Positions 27,540 to 40,629 are shown, counted from the first letter of the stretch. The stretch is DNA of 64,000 nucleotides from Engraulis encrasicolus (GCF_034702125.1 NC_085876.1:8215364-8279363); one strand, 5' to 3'. The notes: generated by a model from the sequence alone, not told the origin. Translations and numbers: made by a program.

Positions 27540-29140
27540 ATTGTGATTTACAAAAAAAAAACAATAAAAAAAAATTAATAAAATAAACATATAAAAACAA
27601 AACAAAAATTAAAACAAAATAAAAAAAATTAAAATAAAAACCAAAAATATTAATATTAAGACAACTACAAAATACCATTCCATAACAACAACAAAATCCA
27701 AAAAAATACAACATAAACACCACAAAATAAAAATAAAAATACAAATAATAAACATCATCAAATACATAACAAAAACAAAAAAAATAAATTTTTAAAAAAA
27801 CAAAAAAAACAAACACAATTAAAATTAATACAAATACAACAAAACAAAAAAAAAAAAAAAAAAAAAACCAAAAAGAATAAAAAAACAAAATAAAAAAAAA
27901 GAAAAAACAAAAAATTTTAGCACAAAAATAAATACACATAAAACAATTTAAAAATAAAAAAAATAACATATAAAAAAAACAAACAATAAAATTTTCAAAA
28001 AAAATAAAAAAATATATTATCAAAACAAAAAAAACAAAACAAAAACAAATATATTCAACAATTAAATATAAAAATACAAAAGAAAAAAAAATAACCAAAA
28101 ATAAAAATAAAAAAAAAAAAAATAAAAATTAAAAAAACACAAAACATACATAAAATAAAAAAAAAAAAATAAAAAAAAAGATAAAACAACCAAAAAAACA
28201 AACAAAAAACAAAAAAAATTCAAAAAAATCAAAAATTCACACATTACAAAAAAAAAAAACATAAAAAAAAAATAAATTAATATAAAATTTTAAATTACAA
28301 AACCAAATTAAATAAAAAAAAAAAAACAAAAATATCAATATCAATACACACCACATAAAAATAAAAAATTTTTAAAAAAATATAAAATAAAAACAAAAAA
28401 CCAACATCAAAATAAAAAAAAAAAAAAAAAAAAAACAAAAAGCAAAAAAAAAATAAATACAAACTAAAACAAAAAATTATACAGATAACAAGAAGAAAAA
28501 AAAATAAAAAAAAAAAAACAAAAAAAAAAAAAAATCATTTTTTTTAAAAAAAAAATAATCAAAAAACAAAAAAAAAAAAAATCAAAACAATAAAAAATAC
28601 AAAATAACAATAAATAAAATCACAACAAAAGATAATGAAATAATGAAAAAAAATAAAACTACAAAAATAAAAAACAATACAAAACAAAAAAATATAAAAA
28701 AAATAACAACAACAAACGAACAAATAAAACAAAAAAAAAAATAAAATAAAACAAAAACAAAATACAAAAGCAACAAAACACAAAAAAAATTACAAAAAAT
28801 AAAATACAAAAAATTATAAACATAAAATAAACAAATAAATCACATTAAATATTTTACAAAACATATAACCCCATATACAACATAGAAATAAAAAAAACAT
28901 CAATAACCAAAAAACAAAATTATTTTTATAATACAAAACAAAAATTAAAATAATTAATAAAAAACAATAATATTTCATAACAAAAAACAACAAAAAAAAA
29001 AAAAAAAATAAAAACATAAAAAAAGAAAAAAAAAAAAATTTTAAAATAACCCAAAAAAATAGAAACAAACAATACATCATAAAAAACAAAAAACAAAATT
29101 AACAATACATCACAAAATAAAGCAATTTTATAAAAATATT
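27540..29140. repeat. Extremely A-rich, G-depleted tract inside element 1
   Basis: About 1.6 kb made of A with interspersed single C and T; G is almost absent on the + strand (a few GAAA/CGAA words), while C remains common. It is not a simple repeat with a fixed period, and both borders are abrupt. Long minus-strand open frames here are only poly-Phe/Leu/Tyr translations of T-rich DNA. Confidence 0.9.
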
Positions 29141-31436
29141 TTTTCATGACTTATATCCATTTCGCCATTTTAATTAGTTACATTTTTTAAACAAGCAACT
29201 GCAGCCTTAAAATACAAATATATTTTTGCAGTATAAATATTTCACTATGTCACTTAATTACAGTTAAAGCACTGATGAAATGTTTAAGTGGACAATTGCA
29301 TCCATTTCGGGTTAAAAGATCCAATTGTATGAACGATATTTGATATACAATATTGTTAAAGTAAACAAAGCAAAAGTAAATGCCTAACATATGCAATAGC
29401 TCTAATGGGGGTTTGTCTTGTAAAAGTGATCAACTTCCCTATAACAATACATAGGCTAGAATTGAGTGGTCATTCAGGTGTTGTTCATAGACCATTTTTT
29501 TCTGTTCTCATCCTTTCTGTCAAAGTGTTGTGGTGACATTTATAATTTTGTCCCACCCTTGGAGAGAACAATAATCAACTATGGGCCAGATACCCTATTG
29601 TGAGAGTTCATTGAGAGTAGCAAGTAACAACTTAATTCTTGCTCATATGCCATCCATGAATCAATATTTCCACCCTTGAAATGTGTCCTTTGATGCAAAA
29701 AAAATAAAATCTAACTGCCTAGTGATGTCCACCCAATGCAAAAGGCAATGGCAAACAACGAACCCCGCACATCGCATGGAAGGTTGCAGATTGCGTTGAT
29801 GCAAAAGGGAACAAGTTGGGAGACAAAATCGACTCTATGTCTAAAGTCTATGTCCTCTAAGCTCTATGTGCAAAATTGACAGATTTTTTTGCTTCCTTGT
29901 GTTTGTTGTACATACCCTAGTGGCTTTTGAGACTTCCTACCTAAAATCTTTGTTTTGGATTCCAATTTGAATCATTGTTAAAGGTAGGCACAAAAGGCTT
30001 GGCATTTGAAATAGCATTGAATAGGCCTTTTTTAGCGAATTCAGTGAGAAGTAGTTTTTAGATATTTTCAATCAAAAACTATAAGACGAATCATTTGGAG
30101 TAAAGCACCAAGTCTAGGAATGCGCTGGGGTTTCAGCCCCCATACTCTGATCCTTAAGCATGCTCAAACACCCACGTACCCGATCTTTTAGTCATTCTGA
30201 GGGTTCTTGATGTCTTGTTAAGTGTAAAAAGGTAACGGGATCAAAACAGCCTCAAAAAGCACTTTGCACTGATTTAGCTGAAAATGCCCATTAACAGCAA
30301 TTCAAAATTCCAAGTCTATTGTGCCATCTTTTGACAAGTATCAAACATGCTAGAAAATGACAAGGAAGTTAAGGAAGTTCAGATTTTGCAACGTTTTAAT
30401 TTTGCACCCTATACTAATTATGGGCATGTCTGATATTGTCCTGAAAACCAACACTTTTTCTTTTTCAAAAATGTGAGTGAAGTGAAAGCCCACTTGGGAA
30501 ACTACAACTCCCATTGTCATGATCCAGCGCTCCACAGCACACACATGAACACTTCACATTGCACACAACAGAATGGCAGTTATGCCAAACCCCATTTATG
30601 CCCTCATCTCCAGTAGCGCCTGACACGGTAGCATTACCAAGTTCAGGTACCTCAGGTCAAGGAGAGGAATGGGGAGATCACTGGTTTATTACTCCTCCAC
30701 AACCTGGCGGTCAGGAATCGGGAGTCTGATGCCCTGCTGCCATTAGTATGCAATGTGCAACTCAAACATGTGTAGTGTTGTTCATGATATTCCATAACAC
30801 AAAAACGTTATAGTGAATTCCGGCTTTGTCCGGACAGTAAATGGTGATACTGTACCGAAAATGTACCGAACTGTGACCCTAAAACCAAGGTGTACCGAAC
30901 TGGCATACCATACAACCTACTCTAGTCATCTCCTTTTCCTTCTACTTCCTACTTCCTAGTTGCCGGTGCGCTCACTGCTCATTCACTGCATGTTATGCAC
31001 AGTCGTTTTTGGGGAATCCTCTTTTCTAATAGTCTTGGAATTAAACTACACTTCAGATTGAGCCTTCCAGCATATAATGCACCACACTATTAAAAACTAC
31101 TTAATTGTTCATTAATGCTAGATAAAAAAACCTCACATAACTTATGGCAGGCCGCGCACCCCCAGGGGTGCACGCACCCAGTTTGGAAACCCACGTCATA
31201 ACAGATTAGATTTCCTGGTCCACTATAGATTTTTTGGCTGGGAAAGCATCATGGTGAGTTTGTGATATCATATCAGGTGGTGGATGAGGAGTGTATTAAT
31301 GTCGCTTCATTGGGGTCATCAGGTGGCTCAACCCTTCCGGAGTTCTGATGATGGACTAACTATAACTTCAGATGCGACCCCTTGTACTAGATGTTACTTT
31401 GGTGCCCAGAGGGGCCCTCGCGTTATTCACCTAGTG

Positions 31437-31756
31437 CAGGGTGGAGGAGACTTTTCACCCTAGGGCCCATCAAATCATCCGAGGGCCGTAAAAAGTTCTC
31501 AGAGAGCCGTACTAATAACACAAACAGGATTTCCCCTGCACTTTTAGGCCTATTATTGAAGGCAGGCCACCTTGAAAACAGACTCCACCTTCTCTAGTTC
31601 CCCTTGAATATAACTAATTGTATTGCAAAATGTATTTTCCTTTACAAAGTGTCATATTTCATGGTGAAGCTGCATAACATTAAATATATATCGGGGGCCT
31701 GATTAAACGCCATCAAGGGCCACAAACGCCCTCGAGACAGGTTCCCCACCCCTTTT
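31437..31756. mobile_element. Probable non-autonomous hAT insertion nested in element 1
   Basis: Left end CAGGGTGGAGGAGACTTTTC and right end GGTTCCCCACCCCTTTTT are approximate inverses. Inside, 'GGGCCCATCAAATCATCCGA' and 'GGGGGCCTGATTAAACGCC' resemble the GGGCC-rich hAT MITEs common in vertebrates. Target duplication not seen. Confidence 0.45.
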
Positions 31757-32599
31757 TGAACCCTATGGTCTTTTATGGTCTTTGGCTGGTGAGATAAGTC
31801 TTGAATCCCAATATCCTTCTGCAGCTTTAATGAAATGGTTTTTATATAGAATATATTTATCATATTATTAGGTGTCATTTGATTAGTTCTGCCCTGGAGC
31901 TCTGTCGTTGAGCTAGTATAATAATAACAAATACACATCTATATATCTAATATTTGGCTTTAGTCAATTTATTTCTCCTTATTCTCATATACCAGAAAAC
32001 CTCATTCTCATTACCGAAAACATATCCGCTCATTACGAAATGAGCACTTAATTGTAAAAAAAAGGTAACTAAAGGGAAAACCTGTATTCATGTATATTTT
32101 TTATGAACCCAGTACCTTTCAATGTTTCGTTCACTTCAGTATATTTTTTTGACCGAAAATTGTAGGTTTTCACTGATGTATTCTAAAATAAAGAGTAAAA
32201 CAAATGACCTATTGCGGTAATGAGGTAAAAATGGAACAATCTTAAACTACAATAAAAGAAAAAAAAACTTTTTTTGAGTGTTTATGTAGCCCCTAGTACA
32301 ACTATCAATATTCAATGAACACAACTGCTAGAACAATTAAGTGTCCTAATACATTTCATGAAAGAAAAAAATTGCGGTAATGAGCATTTTAGCAGACATG
32401 GGCCTATAAAACGTTAAAAAATGTGTTTTAAAAAATTGTCAGGTAAGTTGATATTATTGTGCTTAGTAACTGTACACTTTGATGTAACTGATTCAAAAAG
32501 AAATTCAACCAAAAAAGCATTTTGAAAAAATGGTTGTCAAAACACCTTTGTTGCACGTTTCGTGAGAATCACCCGTGTGTTGAAAGTTCCCCTGTCTAT

Positions 32600-33190
32600 G
32601 AGATCATGAGAGGCTGGCTATCTGTCTTAAAACCTCGAGACTGTTCCAAAACCGCCATGATTATTAAACTTGGAGGTGGCTGGCCTGGTACCGCACGGTT
32701 ATGAGGGGACACTACACAACATTTGCAAGGTGGCAATCTAAAGAAATGTCTTTAGTCAAGCAACATCTTTTTTACACCCTCTCAAAAAACTTGACACTGT
32801 GCCAAAACCACCATGTTAATTCAACCTGATACTGACGGGAACTGGATGCTTTTAAAGGGACATGATGCAACATTTCCAAGTTCACAAATCTTTGTCTTTA
32901 AGAAAGTTCCTTAGCCAGACAGCATTGGAGACACTATCTGTCTTAAAACCTTGAGATTGTTCCAAATTGATTAAACGTGGTGCAGACTGGTACGGACTGT
33001 AAAGAACAACATGCAACATTTGTGAGGTCACTAAATCGTGTTAATAAAGTTCTGCAGTCCTACACGTGATAGACTGTTCTAAAACAGCCATGAGGTTTAA
33101 ACCTGGTACTGTCTATAGCCTACCAACTATTTTTAAACGGGCACAATGCCACATTTCCAAGGTGACTAAATCTTTTATAATTCTAACATG
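32600..33190. repeat. Four-unit degenerate tandem repeat (~130-160 bp)
   Basis: The ordered words 'TCTTAAAACC-TTGAGACTGTTCC-AAAACCGCCATG', 'CTGGTAC', 'ACATGCAACATTT-CCAAGGT' and 'CTAAATC' recur from about 32620, 32780, 32938 and 33066. The array begins within 50 bp of the right end of element 1. Confidence 0.75.
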
Positions 33191-34462
33191 ATTGTACAAA
33201 CTTAAGTATATGTACAACATATGGCTGAAATATTGAGTTATATGGCAAAGGAATGTTCTCTGTGAGATGGCTTGTGCCAGATTATACACAGGTGTGCTGA
33301 AAAGCCTCATCTGCTCAACACTTCCCCGTAAGGATTCAGTATTCAAATCTGGAAGTGCCTCAAACTAAAAACTTGCATGTGGCGGCTACTATAAAGCTGA
33401 CCCACATGAATTTACAGTTGTTCAGGAATGAAAAGGGAAAAAACGGATAGCTTTCCTGAAGAACTCACACTTGACTTGAAGTTTATCGGCCGGTGAAATG
33501 ATCCGGCATGAGCCATATCAACAAACCTTTTCCTGTCAGTGTCCTGTTTTAACTATACGGCACCTCATTAATCATGAGCGTGTAATGCCGCCTAAAAATA
33601 AACACAGTGCATGGAGAGACCAGCCCAGGGGATATACATACCACAGCCCAGGTTTTTTAGTGTGTCACGTACACATACGAGCCTCTCGTCTACTACTACT
33701 ACTATTACTACACACAGTCTCTCTCTCTGCTTTAGCCCAAAGGGGGAATCCATCAAAAAGGCACACAGCATTAAAAGATATGTGATATGAGGAAGCACCA
33801 ATGGTTAGGGGAGATATCATATGTGGATATATATAGCAGCATGATAGTTTTTTCTTTTAACAAACACATCAAGTTAAAATGGTCTCTTAAAGATGTTTCA
33901 GCACTGATCTCCATTCATTTGAAACGGTTCTATTGAAAAGGCTATTGACTTTGCTGAGGTCGTTCATTCAAATCATGCAGAGGCGTGGTTTTCCTGATCA
34001 TTTCTCTACCTGTTGCAATACTCACACTTTTTGTGAAACCATTAACATTGTAAATTAGCAACCTACTTGCATGAATTATTTACAAGCGGACTCTCAGCTT
34101 TAATAGTTAGGTCATGAGTCCCATTTTGAAGAACCTTTTCACGCAATGAGTGATAATAGAAACTCATCGTTGTTCAAGGAGAAGAAAGTGGGACACTGTT
34201 GTTGCAGCCCAAAAGAAGCTGATAAAATGTCCAGGATAGTTCCTTTTAACGAACCAGACACGACACCTAGTTCAAAAAATATTTCCTGCTTTGATTAAGC
34301 ATCCAGCCTGAGTAAACAGCAACACATTTTTAAAAATGACTCTTCGTGTAGACTGTGTGCTGGCACGTTGCTGTCCACGCTATTATACATTTTACTGAAT
34401 GACAATGAATGCCCACCAAGTAGAACAAAAGCCATCATGTCAGCTAGTGTAACATCAGCCAT

Positions 34463-34627
<165 letters not shown>

Positions 34628-36299
34628 CCATATTGGTGTGTTGTAGTCTACCTATGCATGCCAGCACCAGTAACCTCGAGGCCACCGTGTCAGCTCATAT
34701 CTGAAGGATTGGACAGCACGACCTCAAAACACAAGAGGCAGATGTCGTCCGCCGCTGACATGCCCTGTCAAAACACACTTATCAGGTTCACAGCTTGTTC
34801 TGTTTGATGAATCTTTTGTTTATCGGAATTGAGACAGAACTTCTGCACTGCATGGACAATATGGACCTGTCAGACGAGGCACAGATGTTCTGGAACGGTT
34901 ACTAAGCGCAGTCTACGCAGTGCTGTCTTGTCTTCCAGACTTGCCAACTCAGTCGACTTCTAGACGATGTCTAATCAGTAGGGTGTTCTGAGGCATAGTG
35001 ATGTGATGTCTTCATTGTTTCAGGTACCTCAGTCACGCATTCCGCGGCAACATCTGCCTTAAATTAACCCTTTGTCAGAGGGGTATTTTTCCATGAGCCC
35101 CCCTAAGTAAGGAAGAGATGTCAGTGTCATGTCCCTACATGTTCCAGTGTGTGTTGCGTCATACAGCTTTCTGGAAGTGTGCCTCGCACATGTATATGTC
35201 TGCGTGTCACACACAAACTAATGTTACCTCCTTGTGATGTCTACTCTCCACCGGCAGTTATGTTCCCCTCTTCTTTTTTCTTTTCCCAGTTGTCTGATCT
35301 GTTTTACTCTTGCCAGCAAACGGTAGCAGGCAAAGAAGGAATGGGGTTTTGTTTGCACTCCCTGAAGGATTCCTCCACAGTCGGAGATCACAATGACCTT
35401 GAGAGATGATGACCGATTCCTGTGTTAGCTTTACCCTGCTCTGTAGATGGCAATCAGCTGTACAGACAGAGCTTTCCCAAAGTCAAGGTCACCAGGGTTA
35501 ATCAGATGGGCTTGTGTTTGCTCAGATCACCGTTCCAGATAGCAACAGTTGTACTTCCAGATTTTCAAGCAGGAGACACAGAGCAGCCATGTCATTCACT
35601 CAAACATGCCAAACCGTTAATGTCCCTTTGAGGGCTAATTTTTGCCTCAGTTCTTCTAGAATTTTACTCAAATATTCTACAGCTCCCATAGGACTAAAAT
35701 ACTAAAACGACAACAATTCTTATAACGTATTTGATGGCACTCCTCAAAGGGCTCAAAGGAACGTACACGTGCATTTGACAGTTCAAAAACTCAGCTGTCT
35801 AGTCCAGCACAGATTCTTTCTCATTCCCAACATGTAATCATAAGCCTCTTTCAAAATGCGCTCCAAAGCCTGCCTCCCGTGTCTGATTTAAAAGATAACC
35901 ACTTTGTCCCTTCAATTTGGAATGCCGTTCAGTGACTGACAGACAAATCATCTGGGGTCTCCTTTGGGTAATGTGAAGGGTCACTCACAAAGGGCTGTCA
36001 AATATTGTGGAATCACATCACAACGGAAAACATGAAATGAAAGTAAAGGAAAAAGATGAAACCAAAAGCAAAACGAGAGATTCAACCCAGATGTAATTGC
36101 AACATGGTGATCAAAGGCCAAACTGATGTTTCAGACTCGGCAGCTTACATCCGGCGTTTCCAGTACGGCGGTGGAAACATCCAGGTTTAACAGGGCCAAT
36201 TAAATAAGGGGGGGCATTCCTGTGAACCTATGCACCTCCTGGGACAAGCCCCGAGATCTCTGAACTTTTCCACTGATGGTAGAGTTACTCAATCCGGGA

Positions 36300-36455
36300 A
36301 GGCGACACGAAGAGGGACAAAAGAGTCAGTTGTCCCGGGCCCAGGATGAGAGGGGGCCCCAGACGTGGGTCCTCATTACATTCTCTATTGGGTGGGGGAG
36401 GCCTTTCAGATGAATATGTTTTCCGGGGCCTGGCCTAAGCTGTAAGCGGCCCTGT
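36300..36455 (+). repeat. Dispersed repeat, copy 2 (GGGCCC-rich family)
   Basis: GTCAGTTGTCCCGGGCCCAG, then 'CATTACATTCTCTATTGGG', then 'GGGGCCTGGCCTAAGCTGTA-AGC' parallel the copy at 9520-9690 in order and spacing. Confidence 0.6.
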
Positions 36456-36696
36456 GCTCACTTCACTGCTCTCCCTGTAGGATCGAGCTGTACCACACAG
36501 CAGCACCGCTGACAGATCTGCCCTATGTGCACCATAGCTGGTTTTTATGTGTACTAAACACTGTTTACACAGTCTCCTTTTTTACTTATTTATTATTTAC
36601 AGTGGCTTTGATGTTTATTCGCCCTGCCTTTATTCATCCACGTCTGGCTCTCTTTCTTCCTCTCTGTGTACCGCCCACTTGCGCTCTCTTTTCTTT

Positions 36697-36697
<1 letters not shown>

Positions 36698-36772
<75 letters not shown>
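36698..36772. repeat. (CT)n microsatellite
   Basis: About 36 perfect CT units. Confidence 0.97.
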
Positions 36773-36775
<3 letters not shown>

Positions 36776-37153
36776 CGGTTGCTCTCTGCTGTTGTATTGT
36801 GTCCAGTGCTGCTGCTGGAACAGCACTGTAAAAGTGGGATTAATGTGGGATTACGCTGTCTTTGCATAATCTATGAGGGGCTCCTACCCTGCAACATTAC
36901 AGATGTGGCCCGCTCCATTCCCTTCTCTTCCTAGCTCTTGGCATTTCACAAAGGTATTTTAGAAGAAGACTTAGTTGATGCGGAGCATAGTACGTGCGTC
37001 ATGGCATATCTTTATCTGACTTATAATGGCCACATTACTCAAATGATGAACTTTACATGAAATTTCATACAGGCTACCTCATGATTAAACGATGTGTTTT
37101 CCTCTTAAAGCTAGAGTGTTGTGTTTGCTGTGATCTCGTTCAATGGTCCATCA

Positions 37154-37363
37154 TGGTGTTTCTCAACGGGGGTGCTGTGTTGGGGAGCCCTAGGGGGGTG
37201 GCGTTAAGAAGGCTACAGATTAGTTGCCATTGGGGTGCATTAGTCTGTGTTATTTTTTAATACTAAGGGGGGTATTGGCAGGCTTATGATGACGTCAAGG
37301 GGGCGTTGGGGGGCTTATGAAGAAGTTCAGTGGCCGTTTGTTAAAAAAATTTGAGAACCACTG
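37154..37363 (+). mobile_element. hAT-type MITE, second copy
   Basis: Ends TGGTGTTTCTCAACGGGG and TTTGAGAACCACTG are inverted. The interior (GCATTAGTCTGT, ATACTAAGGGGGGTATTGGC, GGCTTATGA-GACGTCAAGGG) matches the copy at 9146-9361. Flanks GTCCATCA and GTCTATCG agree at 6 of 8 positions, an eroded 8-bp target duplication. Confidence 0.8.
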
Positions 37364-38092
37364 GTCTATCGTGACCTTGAGTAGGCTATCGATTACAAAT
37401 TTGGCACAGCGATGTCTCTAATTGTGCTGGTCTTCTCTATTGTAAACGTTCATACTCCCCGTAGTAACGTGACCAGAACTCATTATGGAATTGTTTACCA
37501 TAAGCGCTTGAGGAAACCTCCACATGAAGCTATATTGTTGTTGTTTTTTGTCCGCCATTGTTCTATTGTCTTTCTCCGTCAGATCTCCTTAATGGAGAAA
37601 CGAGGCCTGGTCTTCCTGTGCTGAAGGGCCCCTCTTGTCTTGTCCTCTGTGGTCGCCTCTGTCTAGCGTCTCGTATTGTAATGTTTTGTGTAGGCTTAGG
37701 ATCACAGAGGGCCAACACTTTAGTTTAGGCGCAGAGAAGCCGTGGTGGAAAAACAGTAATTATATCGCTGGCTGTGTAGACCCGCCATTGAAATGCCCCA
37801 GACTAACTTGGATTCGGCAGACCGGATAACCAGAATAGGCCATTAGGCCATTATGGTGTTTACGCCTCCAGCGCAAGCGACATTAGCAGCAACTGCCACT
37901 ACAGTCAATGCTGTGGGAGTAAATGGCGGAGGTACTTTGCTTGGGGAAGGGGGTGAAATGACAACTAATCAGCACTGCGTTAGGAGTTATCAGCTGTCGC
38001 CTTGCTGAACAGGCCTTGTTATGTACGGTGTTCGTGTTTGACTTTAATTAAGTCTGAGGAATGATGCATAGGGGAACCAAAAAAATGCTGCT

Positions 38093-39909
38093 GGGTCAAA
38101 GACGAGACGTGCATTTTTTTTGTTCCGCACTCATTTAACTATCAAAAAAGTAAATTAATGAATTTTGAATGTTATGCTGATAAACAGCATAGTCTGGTGT
38201 CTCATTTCAGTAACATTTAAAGAAAAATAATTGTGAATGTATGTGTTAAATAATCTCAAAAGTGCAAAAACGTCATTCAGTGTAATGGTCCGAACTTAAA
38301 AATCATCAATACATCCTTGAATAATTATGCAAAATGACGAACAAAATTCTTTTTTCACTCTCTGGGCATAATTCTAGAAGTGTTCTTGTTATTGTATCAA
38401 AAGCACGTTTCATTACCATTTTGTTTTGATATTCAAATCATCTGGGGACTTTTGTCCGGATTTTCAATTCCTTAGATATCATTCAGTGTAATAAGATCAA
38501 CATGGTGCTTTTAAATCATAATAAAAAGTGATAGTCACACACAATATGTGACATCATCAAAAGGAACCCTAGGGACCCCTTAAGTGATGATGCAAAGGGA
38601 GAATCTTGTTCTTCAATAGTCAAAAATTCTGTATTTTTATCTTGTGGTAACAGCGTCCACAAAAACAGATGTCATTCAGTGAAATGTCAAAAAACACTTT
38701 TATACTCAGATATTCATCCAAACAAGCATATTTTCTAAATAGACATAGTAAACATTGTGGGTCAAAGTTATTGTCTCATGTAGGTGACTAACTGTGTGCT
38801 TGTAAAAAGGTAAAAATAAGGTGAAAAGTATTTGGTCGTCCTTCAGTGTAAGAGATGTCATTCAGTGACATGCAGTGTAAGGGCCATTTCATTCAGTGTA
38901 ATCAGTTCATGGTTGTATATTAAGAATCAAAACGGCAATATAAGTTGCAATATTACTCTAAGATACAATAATATGATGATACTATTTGAAATTATGACTT
39001 TTATTGTTATTTCCATTATAACCTTGTTATTGCCATGTAGCATCCATATTACTGGGTAGATTCTGGGATTTTGGAAGTTGTACATGAATTATCAGAACAC
39101 ACTAAGTCACAATCCCCGAAATATGCAGGTTCACAGACAAAATTATTTTTTTTATTGTTTTAGGCCTAAGTAGTAGCCTACCTCTAAGCTTGTGATCTTG
39201 GAAGTTCTTCAAAACACATTTTAATGCCCTAATATTAAGTAAAATACCAATTATTTGACAACATCTATTTCTGTTGTCACTCATTCAGGACGTTGAGTAC
39301 TGTAGTATGATGGTAACAATATGATAGCAATGAAAAGTAGCTGTTTATATAGGCTTTTTTGCCAAGGCGTCATTCAGTGTAATAGTTGTGGTCATTCAGT
39401 GAAATGCACAATTTTATATGAAAATAAAGTCAAATTCTTACGAAACTTATTTGTTTAGCACAACAAATGCGGGGGCATACAACAAATGAATAATTGTGCA
39501 TTTTAAACTGATTTTCTCTTCAGTGGAAAAACTTCTTAAAGCCAAATGGGTGAAATGCACTCGGTGAAAGACTACAAACACTGCAAAAACTATTTGCAAA
39601 TGCCTTTTACTAGAAATTTTAGGTTTGATGAAGACCTTAAATATAGGCCTTTACTATGGTATGTAGCTTATTTCAGTTTTTTTAACGTCATCTATATTTT
39701 TTGCATTATCAACAGTTTAACACTGTATTACACTGAATGACGTTTTATGGGTGAAAATGAGGTAAAATGCATGTTCCTTACTATTTTCTGAACAGAAAAT
39801 AATAAACTTAATCACTCTACACTCCAATGTACCCAAAAAAGTTGAAGAACGGTGTCAGGGAACAGTTTTATTTTTTGGAGTCCTGAAAACCCTGTTTCGT
39901 CTTTGACCC
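38093..39909. mobile_element. Non-autonomous DNA element 2 (GGGTCAAAGACGA ends)
   Basis: GGGTCAAAGACGAGAC (38093-38108) is inverted at 39894-39909 with one mismatch. Outside the ends lie TGCTGCT and TGCTGCA, suggesting a 6-7-bp target duplication. The word CATTCAGTG(T/A)AATG or a close variant occurs at 38274, 38480, 38673, 38840, 38859, 38890, 39371 and 39393, and inverted at ~39727. 1817 bp, AT-rich, no coding region. The layout parallels element 1. Confidence 0.75.
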
Positions 39910-40031
39910 TGCTGCATTTGAAATCTGTATGCTTGCCTGGCTCTAACACAATGATCACACACAAAGGTGTGTGTGCGTGCGAGCGTGCGCGTGCGTGCGT
40001 GCATGTGGGTGCCTCTGTATGTCTATGCATA

Positions 40032-40074
<43 letters not shown>

Positions 40075-40335
40075 AGTATCTATGTGTGCTTGCGTAACAC
40101 TAATGTCTAACCCTCTGGTCTTCAGAGATTTGCTCTCTAACCTTGAATGTTCCAGCGCATTCCAAATTAAGACGATCAAAACAAAGTCTAAAGGGAGCCA
40201 TGGAAACCTACCGAGACTAAACTGAGTCAAATGTCTCTACGTGTTTTTGCAGCACTCCTCATACCGGGTTGAAGTTTCCTTATTAGCTTGCTTTTTTCAT
40301 TTTACAACTCCTAATGTTCATGTTTTGGCCACCCA

Positions 40336-40629
40336 CACTGTAACGGGAAGGTTCCTCAAAGAACACTCACCTTGTTTTTGGAGGAACACCAAAGTTCTGT
40401 CAAGAACCCTAAATATTTTCTGAAGAACCCTAAATGATCTCTGAAGAACCTCAGAGAACCTTTGGGAGGATCCTTCAGTTTACCACAGTAAAGAAACCAC
40501 AAAAAGCTCTCTGAGGAACCCTTGGGATTCTTCCAAGCACCTGGAAGGTTTATCAAAGAACCTTGAAGTGTTCCTCCACAGTGCACACAGTGACAGATCT
40601 TGGGAGAACCTTAATTTTTTTTTTCAGTG
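40336..40629. mobile_element. MITE built of iterated AAGAACCCT words
   Basis: CACTGTAACGGGAAGGTTCC at the left and GGGAGAACCTT-AA-T9-CAGTG at the right form loose inverted ends. Between them, GAACC(C/T)T or its inverse AGGTTC occurs roughly every 20-30 bp. 294 bp. Confidence 0.55.

Larger units (their letters stand above)
26692..32574. mobile_element. Large non-autonomous DNA element 1 (GGGTGATTCTCACGAA ends)
   Basis: GGGTGATTCTCACGAA at 26692-26707 is perfectly inverted at 32559-32574, 5883 bp apart. The six bases outside each end are GTGTGT, consistent with a 6-bp target duplication. Near both ends the word CTCATTACCG(C/A)AAT recurs nine times: + orientation at 26872, 27451, 27472, 32007, 32029; inverted at 27501, 27522, 32211, 32371. 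The interior holds 1.6 kb of A-rich, G-poor DNA, other repeats and no intact transposase. TIRs plus subterminal iterated sites are typical of cut-and-paste elements; the superfamily is not recognised. Terminal similarity to the element at 59232 (GGGTCATTTCACGTGAAA) suggests kinship. Confidence 0.75.

Noticed and set aside
27540..29140. Poly(A) tail of a retrotransposon
   Set aside because: Far too long, mixed with C and T, and located in the middle of a TIR-bounded DNA element.
27538..29147. Minus-strand open frames of up to 186 codons rich in Phe, Tyr, Leu
   Set aside because: They arise from T-rich, C-free DNA in which stops are scarce by composition; no domain or membrane-protein pattern beyond that composition.
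36527..36934. 135-codon plus-strand frame containing a Ser-Leu run
   Set aside because: Half of it is a (CT)n microsatellite translation and the rest has no homologous feel.
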